The notes below the pieces were generated by a model. It had not been told where the DNA came from and did no database searches. It saw only the letters and a program-made list of their open reading frames with translations. The translations under genes and the position numbers were made by a program. Shown one piece after another: positions 57,201 to 64,000 of a stretch of DNA of 64,000 bases; position 1 is the stretch's first letter, and each line of letters starts with the position of its first letter. Origin of the DNA: Halicephalobus mephisto (lineage: Eukaryota; Nematoda; Chromadorea; Rhabditida; Panagrolaimidae); assembly GCA_009193035.1 (NCBI GenBank), contig SWDT01000483.1, forward strand, positions 124,001-188,000. The letters are read 5' to 3'.

Positions 57201-60200
57201 TCCGTCGGTTGATGCTTGAATCCATTGGCTAAGTACTTGAAAAGATTAAATTCCGGGTAATCTTCGGCGTAGAAAGTTGCGTAACTCTGAAATTATTATT
57301 TAAAAAATTTTAATCGAGATAGTTTTTAAACAAAATCATAGTTTATTTTGTAAGTTTTTAAAAGGTTATTCAGAATTAATTTTCGATTTTTGGTAAATGC
57401 TCTTCTAGAATGAGAAAATAGGATAAATCTTTGGAATTTTATATATTGAAAGTTGAAAAATGGAAGTGAACGTTTGAAATAGTATTTTCAGATCGATCGT
57501 TTTCTGTTTTAACTACACTAATTTTTATAATCCCTTTTCACAGTTAGAGCTACATTTCCGATAGATTACACTGTTTAATTGATTTTTTAACTAAGCGATT
57601 AGAAAAAGAAATAAGTGAATTTACCTGCATGTAAGTCAACGTTTCAAATAGTATTTTCAGATCAATCGTTTTCTACTTTAGCTTGACTAATTTCAATAGT
57701 TCTTTTTCGTAATTAGAGCTACATTTCCGATAGATTATACCTGTGTAATTATTTTTCCAACCAAGCGATCAGAAAAAGAAATAAGCGAATTTGCCTGCAT
57801 GTTGGTGAATATCCGATCAACTACTTTTCAAGCGCTCGTTTTCTGTTTTAATTTAGCCAATGTTTATAATCCTTTTTGCAATTAGGTCCATGTTTCCCAT
57901 AGATTAAAAGTATCTAATTGATTTCTCAACTTAGCGAAGAGAGAAATGAAAAAGCACATTCGCTTATTCTTCAGCGAACGCTTGACAAACTACTTTGATT
58001 TTACAACTTTTAATAGCTCTTTTTGTAATCAGATGCACTTTCCCCAGTAATTACAACCATCTAATTAGATTTCCTAGGAAAACCATAAAAAGTGGAAAAA
58101 GTTAATTCTGAATTTGTAAATGTTTCAGTTTTTCTCCATCTAAAAATCTTCAACTAACTTGGATTACTCATTCTGGATTTACTTTTTAAAAAACTTGAAT
58201 TTGATATATGGATCAGTTTGAAGGCTCTCAGGATTAGAGTTTTTTATTTATCTCACCTCGTTTTTGAATTCCTTCCAAATAATCGGCCAGTCGTCGAAGA
58301 ATCCGTCTTCTGATTTTAGTTCATCTTCGTATCCTACTGTCATTGTCCTTATTCCGGCCAGGAAAGCCACAGCATTGGGAAATGAGTTGTCTCCAACTTT
58401 TGTGAATCCTTGGAATACGGTAGAAGAGTACTCGGTCTCCAGAACACTCAGGGTCCGATGGAGATTCCGTTTCCAGTTGCTTTGACTGACGCTGTCGAGG
58501 ACGAACAACAAAATTCCGGGTTTTTTGGTTTTATTTTTCTGGATTAGATCTTTTTTTACAATTATCTGCGAATGGAGATTACTGTAGATTTTCATCGGCG
58601 GAAAACTTTTCCAACAGGAGATTTCTACGAATTCGCAGGAATTTACAAAAGTGCCATTCGAAAACGGGGTCCAGGGACCGTACTCCAGGGTCACGTCGTC
58701 GTCTTCCACTCTGGAAAAACATCGGTATTGACAGTTGACGGAATCTACAGAATACCCAGATTCGGCTAGTTCGTTGAGGTCGATCAGTAGTCTTCCATCG
58801 ACCAGTTTTGTCAGTTCCGGCTGTAGTCGTTTACAAATCAAAGGAGAAGCCGGGATTATATATTTTTTAATACTTTCATCAAAAGGATCTATCCCCGGCA
58901 GTTGACAAGTGTCCTAAAACGAAAACAAAATTTAAAAGATTAAAAATATTTTCTGAAAACATGTACAGTAACCAGGGATACTGTAGATGTGATTTTTTGG
59001 ACATTTTCGAAGGTGAACAGAGGACCAGGTACCCCCATGTAGGGGTTTCTAGATTTGTCTATGAAAAATAAAATTCCGAAAATTAATTAATAAAATGGGA
59101 AAATTAAGAAACAATTTCGATAAAAAATCAAAGTTATCACATAGGTTACTGTATTTTTTGAAAACTTTTGAAATTTCGTTTTGAGAAAATTTAAAAAAAA
59201 TTAATTTTTAATTTTCATAATATATAATTAATTACGAAATAATTTCGGTAAAAAATTAAAATTATTAAGTAAATTACTGTAGGTCCTAAAAACTTTTGAA
59301 ATTTCGTTTTGAGAAAATTTTAAAAAATAAATTTTTGATTTTCATAATATATTATTAATTACGAAATTACAAAAAAAATTTTGATTTTTTTTAATAATAA
59401 TACACTTACCCCGTTAATCACGTTTTTAAGAAGAGAATAATATAGTCCGTAATCGTATCCAGAACTCAATCTGTACTGGCAGAAAATTAAAATTATTGCA
59501 GCGATTAAAATGAGTAAAGTGAAATAATAACGCCTGGCGGACACGGGACTCCAGCCAGAGGCCATTTTACCTCCCCATGTCCTGGAACACTGGTCAAGTG
59601 AGGAATTTCTGACAAAAGACTCGCTTCAATGCCCTCAGGCGAAAAATTACATTTTGAAAAAATTTTAAAATTGTTTCCATAGTTACCACGAAAGGAATTT
59701 TAGGACAATTTTTCGAGAAAAATGAAATTAGTTTTTATTCAGAAAATCCTTGATGAGCTCCTTAGTTTAAGTATTGGTGAAAATTAATTAAAAAACAAAT
59801 TTAAGTAGAAAATTAAATCGATTTTCGTGCCGAAAGTCCCCGGCAACCGCTGTCAACCCGTTTTTGAGCAAAAATTCCTTGTCAACAAAGCAATTTCAGA
59901 AAAATATAAAATTTGTTTACCGCGGAAATTTTTGATGATCATAGCGAATTCATCAACGTTTAAGCGAAAATGAAATTTCGCATTAATTAAGTAATTTAAA
60001 AAATAAGCGAAAGTAATCTTCGCTGCGAATGTTTTTGATAATTCTTGCGAATTCGTTCATTCTCACGCGAAAGTGAAATTTCGCATTAATTAAGTAATTT
60101 AAAAAATAAGCGAAATTAACCTTCGCTGCGAATGTTTTTGATGATCATTGCGAAGTCGTTTATTCTCACGCGAAAGTGAAATTTCGCATTAATTAAGTAA

Positions 60201-63200
60201 TTTAAAAAATAAGCGAAATTAACCTTCGTTGCGAATGTTTTTGATGATCATTGCGAAGTCGTTTATTCTCACGCGAAAGTGAAATTTCGCATTAATTAAG
60301 TAATTTAAAAAATAAGCGAAATTAACCTTCGTTGCGAATGTTTTTGACGACCATTGCGAATTCGTTCATTCTCACGCGAAAGTGAAATTTCGCATTAATT
60401 AAGTAATTTGAAAAATAAGCGAAAGTAATCTTTGCTGCGAATGTTTTTGATGATCATTGCGAAGTCGTTTATTCTCACGCGAAAGTGAAATTTCGCATTA
60501 ATTAAGTAATTTAAAAAATAAGCGAAATTAACCTTCGTTGCGAATGTTTTTGACGACCATTGCGAATTCGTTCATTCTCACGCGAAAGTGAAATTTCGCG
60601 CCAAAGATTGCTTTAAAGAAAAATAATATGAACTCTCAGTTCGAAAGTTTTTGAAAATAAAACAAATTTATTCGTTTTTAAACGAAATTAAAAATTTCAC
60701 GGCAAAGATGAAAGAAAAATGAAATAAACTACCATCGCGAAAAATTTTAACGATTTCGATCAACATTATCGTTTATCAGTACAAATGAAATTTTTCATCA
60801 AAGATCAATTTAAAAAAGCAAAATGAACTCTCGCCGAGAAAATTCGCAACAACTATAATCAACTTTTTTGTTTGTAAAAATTTTATTAAAAAAATTATTT
60901 TAAAAATTGTTAAAATAAAAAAAAATAATTTTCTCAAAATTTTAAATTTCAAAAAATTTTAGAAAATTTCAGATTTGAAAAATACAAATTTAAAAATTTT
61001 TTGAAAAATTCAGATTTTAGAAATTTCTGAAAAATTGGGATTTTTAAAATTTTTAAAAACTCGGATTTCAAAAAATTTTTGGATAATTTAGATTTAGGAA
61101 AAATTTTTTTAAAATTTGGAAAATTTAGATTTTAAAAATTCAGATTTTTAGAAATTTCTAAAAAAATTCGGATTTTAAAAAATTTTGAATGATTTAGATT
61201 TAGGAAAAATTTTTTTAAATTTAAAAAGTCCGGATTTTAAAAAATTTGAACGATTTGGGTCTAAAAAATTTTGGGCGATTTAGATTTAGGAAAATTTTTT
61301 TTTCAGATTTTAAAAATTTAGATTTTAGAAATTTCTAAAAAAACTCGGATTTTAAAAATTTTTGAATGATTTGAATCTAAAAAATTTTGGATAATTTAGA
61401 TTTTGGAAAATTTTTTTTAAATTTGAAAAATCCGGATTTTAAAAAATTTGAGCGATTTGGGTCTAAAAAATTTTGGATAATTTAGATTTGGGAAAAATTT
61501 TTTTTAAATTTGAAAAATCCGGATTTTAAAAAATTTGAGCGATTTGGGTCTAAAAAATTTTGGATGATTTAGATTTGGGAAAATTTTGGGCGATTATTGA
61601 ATAGATAATTGCGTTGGTTAAAACAACCAAAAAATTTCATGAGTCTTATCGATTGATCGAAGTTGATTCCATGTCTTTGGTCACGTATAAAATTTTGTAT
61701 TTTTAAAAATTATTTTTTTAAGTTATTTATTATTTTAGAGCCATCACAGAATGCGGGTAAAACACAACGTGTGTTCCAAGAGCGATCAGGAGCCTTCAAC
61801 GACCGCCAGAGGCGAGGGGCGATGCGGAGGAAGATCCACGAAGTCACGGGTCACAAGTTCATGGCCTTGTTCCTCAGGCAACCTACGTTCTGTGCTCATT
61901 GTAAAGAGTTCATCTGGGGAATCGGGAAACAAGGATACCAATGCCAAAGTAAGTCACAATTTTTTAATTTTGCCTCAGGCGATTTTCGATTTTTTTACCT
62001 CAGGCGATTTTCGATTTTTTTGCCTCAGGCGATTTTTGATTTTTTTACCTCGGATAATTTTCGATTTTTTTGCCTCAGGTAATTTTCGATTTTTATCTCG
62101 GATAATTTTCCATTTTTTTGCCTCAGGCGATTTTTGGTTTTTATCTCGGATAATTTTCCATTTTTTTTACCTTGGATAATTTCCCTTTTTTTTGCCTCGG
62201 GCAAAATTTAATCAAAATTGATTTTGTAAATGTAAAATTTCGGAATTTTTTGAATTTTGAAAGATTTTTAAGGATTTCAAAATCAAGTGGAAATTTTGGA
62301 AATCAATATTTAAAATAAAAAATGTTGGAAGTTTCTAAAATTTGTCTCGAGAATATTTTAGATAAAAATTAATTTAAATTTTTTAAATTTTTTTAAATTT
62401 ATTTTTTAAATTTTTTTAAATTTAAATTTAAATTTTTTTTTATTTTTAAATTTTATTTTTTAAATTTAAATTTTTTTTATTTTTTGAATAATATTTGTTT
62501 TTAGTTTGTACCGTAGTTGTTCACAAAAGATGCCATCTGGATGTCGTCTGGAAGTGTCCTGGAAACAAGACCGATGCCCTGGACGAGATCCAGCACGAAG
62601 TGGCCGAACAGGGCTTAGGCCGATTCAACATCAACATGCCCCACAGATTCTCGGTCCATCACTACAAAAGACCGACTTTCTGCGACCATTGTGGTTCTAT
62701 GCTTTATGGAATCTATGCCCAGGGGCTACAGTGTTCAGTCTGCAAATTGAACGTCCACAAAAGGTTCGATTTTAGGATTTCATTAATCCCAGTTTAAAAA
62801 ACTAAAAAAAACTAAAAAATTTTAAAAAATCAAAAAACTTAAAAATGCAAAAAAAAAAAAAACAAAAAATAATTTTTTTAAAAACTTTAAAATTTTTGAA
62901 ATTTTTCTTTAAAAAAAAACAAAAAATAATTTCTTTAAAAAAATAATTATTTTTAAAACTTCTAAATTTTCGAAATTTTTCTTTAAAAAAAACAAAAAAT
63001 TATTTTTTTTTAAAACTTCTAAATTTTTGAAATTCTTTTAAAAAAAAAGAAAAAATTATTACTTTTTAAAAAATTATTTTTAAACTTTCCTAACCTGATG
63101 ACCTGTGGTTTACTTGAGTGGAAACTGAAATCCGTGTTTTGAATATGTTTGTTTTTCCAAAAGTCTAAGAGCAAAACCGATTTTTCCTCGACAGTTTATC

Positions 63201-64000
63201 CACGATGTTGGCGGTGGAATGTCCGCTTTATTTATTAAAAAAGAAGAAAATCAAAATTTATTTTTCCAGGTGTCAAAGAAATGTTGCTAATAATTGTGGA
63301 ATCAACGCCAAGCAGATGGCTTCAGAATTGGCCCAATTGGGGCTTACAGGAGACAAAATGTCCCTCAAATCAAAGAAAAAAGTAAGTTTTATTAATTTTA
63401 ATATTGAAAATTTAAAAAAAAAAAAGTTTTATTAATTTCAATATTAAAAAATTTTTTAAAAAGTTTCATTAATTTTAATATTAAAAATTTTAAAAAAATA
63501 AATTTTATTAATGTTAATATCAGAAATTTAAAAAAAATAAGTTTTATTAATTTTAATATTAAAAATTTTTTAAAAAAGTTTCATTAATTTCAATATTGAA
63601 AATTTAAAAAAAAAATAAGTTTTGTTAATTTTAATATTAAAAACTTTAAAATATAAGTTTTGTTAATTTTAATATTAAAAATTTTAAAAAAATAAATTTT
63701 GTTAATTTCAATATTAAAAATTTAAAGAAAAAGTTTTATTAATTTCAATATTGAAAAATTTAAATTCTAAAAAATCCAAAAAACAAAAAATTTCCAAATC
63801 AGAATCAAAATGAACAACTTTGAACTTTATTATATATTGAAATTTTCGAAAATGTTTAAAAATATTTTAATTAACGTTACAGTAACCCATCGAAGATGAA
63901 TTACTTTATTTTTTAATTATTTTATTTTTTAATTACTTTATTTTTTAATTATTTTAATTTTTAATTATTTTAATTTTTAATTATTTTAATTTTCAGCCAT
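54255..64000 (+). CDS. pkc-1: Novel-type protein kinase C, regulatory half (continues past window)
   Basis: Diacylglycerol-activated, calcium-independent kinase of the PKC epsilon/eta class. Exons: 54255-54461, 55291-55486, 61739-61948, 62505-62763, 63270-63381 and one beginning at 63997; all phases match. Encodes residues 1-328 before the last exon. A C2-like domain (1 to about 134, [18 protein letters not shown]) lies at the N-terminus, as in novel PKCs, and lacks the aspartate cluster of calcium-binding C2 domains. The pseudosubstrate [11 protein letters not shown] lies at about 157-167, with Ala162 at the phospho-acceptor site. C1A (His173-Cys222) and C1B (His251-Cys300) both match H-x12-C-x2-C-x13-C-x2-C-x4-H-x2-C-x7-C exactly. 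The kinase domain lies beyond the window. In C. elegans PKC-1 acts in neurons on dense-core vesicle release. Intron 2 is 6.25 kb and holds an antisense gene. Confidence 0.93.
54462..55290. repeat. pkc-1 intron 1
   Basis: TTC/GAA-rich repeats at 54530-54960 ('agaatcttccagaatcaaat') and then nearly pure T/A to the acceptor at 55290. No coding sequence was seen. Confidence 0.55.
55880..56165. repeat. Short 'aaaatgattga' microsatellite-like array
   Basis: About 25 degenerate units of 11-12 bp ('gattgaaaat', 'gatcgaaaaa') lie between pkc-1 exon 2 and the 3' end of the antisense DUF229 gene. Confidence 0.7.
56201..59565 (-). CDS. DUF229 sulfatase-like membrane protein, nested in pkc-1
   Basis: Member of the DUF229 (PF02995) family, proteins with an alkaline-phosphatase/sulfatase-like fold that are expanded in nematodes and of unknown substrate. 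Exons 59565-59410, 58913-58257 and 57286-56201 join in phase 0, giving 632 residues from ATG 59565 to TAG 56201. Residues 13-33 form one membrane anchor ([16 protein letters not shown]) after a short N-terminus, so a type II protein with an extracellular or lumenal body is predicted. Family features visible: [19 protein letters not shown] (residues of about 180-200), [15 protein letters not shown], and [11 protein letters not shown] with the metal-site-like DHG. The C-terminus is Cys-containing ([16 protein letters not shown]). The gene lies wholly within intron 2 of pkc-1 on the other strand. It could be catalytically active or not; I cannot judge all metal ligands by eye. Confidence 0.88.
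57287..58256. repeat. DUF229 intron 2, largely a copy of sequence at 50199
   Basis: Donor at 58256-58255 and acceptor at 57288-57287 on the minus strand. Positions 57507-58189 are nearly identical to 50199-50896. Positions 57300-57470 are a diverged match to about 49400-49620. No coding sequence was seen. Confidence 0.75.
58914..59409. other. DUF229 intron 1
   Basis: AT-rich intron with two diverged copies of a roughly 120 bp segment ('cgttttgagaaaatt') and TACTGTA motifs. No coding sequence was seen. Confidence 0.5.
59566..61738. repeat. Remainder of pkc-1 intron 2 with ~119 bp satellite
   Basis: Positions 59930-60610 hold about six direct copies of a unit of about 119 bp including 'cacgcgaaagtgaaatttcg' and 'gcgaatgtttttgatgatca'; adjacent copies are almost identical. 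Positions 60610-60850 are diverged units. Positions 60950-61590 are a second array of about 75-80 bp around 'ttttggataatttagattt'. The DUF229 promoter must lie near 59566-59900. Confidence 0.75.
61949..62504. repeat. pkc-1 intron 3 with ~23 bp tandem repeat
   Basis: About ten units 'cctcaggcgattttcgattt', with 'cctcggataattttc' variants, at 61970-62210, then AT-rich sequence to the acceptor at 62503-62504. Confidence 0.7.
62764..63269. repeat. pkc-1 intron 4
   Basis: A-rich repeats at 62800-63080 and a short GC-richer stretch at 63085-63240 without coding character. Confidence 0.5.
63382..63996. repeat. pkc-1 intron 5 with ~55 bp tandem repeat
   Basis: About eight copies of 'aagttttattaattttaata' units at 63382-63750. 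The acceptor ttttcag ends at 63996, and the next exon starts CCAT at the window edge. Confidence 0.65.

Noticed and set aside
60000..60600. CRISPR-like regular direct repeats
   Set aside because: Repeats are contiguous ~119 bp units with no unique spacers, inside a eukaryotic intron.

Overview
The window is eukaryotic and almost certainly nematode, most likely Caenorhabditis or a close relative. The basis is spliced genes with TTTTCAG/TTTTTAG acceptors, very AT-rich introns full of short tandem repeats, frequent TACTGTA and TTCTAGAA motifs, and a PKC gene of the nematode pkc-1 type. I see no rRNA, tRNA or prokaryotic gene. Exon models were built by hand from splice sites, phase and protein family.

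Layout: (1) 1-12103, plus: the 3' part of a long Ser-rich scaffold-like gene I cannot name. It has a phase-compatible exon at 10310 that could also begin a short isoform. (2) 12723-16739 and 19298-22438, minus: two tandem secreted matrix metalloproteinase (MMP) genes with identical exon structure. (3) 24158-27311, plus: a divergent GSK3-like kinase. (4) 34570-37261, plus: a secreted hemopexin-repeat protein with no protease domain, flanked by copies of one repeat. (5) 38846-40377, minus: a small Ser/acidic/basic protein of unknown function. (6) 54255 to the window end, plus: the regulatory half of a novel-type protein kinase C (pkc-1), with a DUF229 sulfatase-like gene nested antisense in its second intron (56201-59565).

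The rest is repeat-rich: minisatellites, foldback/MITE-like elements (one with pogo/Tigger-like ends), a satellite family shared by three loci, and intronic or intergenic TTCnnGAA arrays that form perfect extended heat-shock-element patterns. No operon is evident. The MMP pair and the hemopexin-only gene are the one functional theme: extracellular matrix remodelling enzymes plus a possible non-catalytic relative. The approximately 14 kb upstream of pkc-1 has no convincing gene but holds several GC-richer islands.
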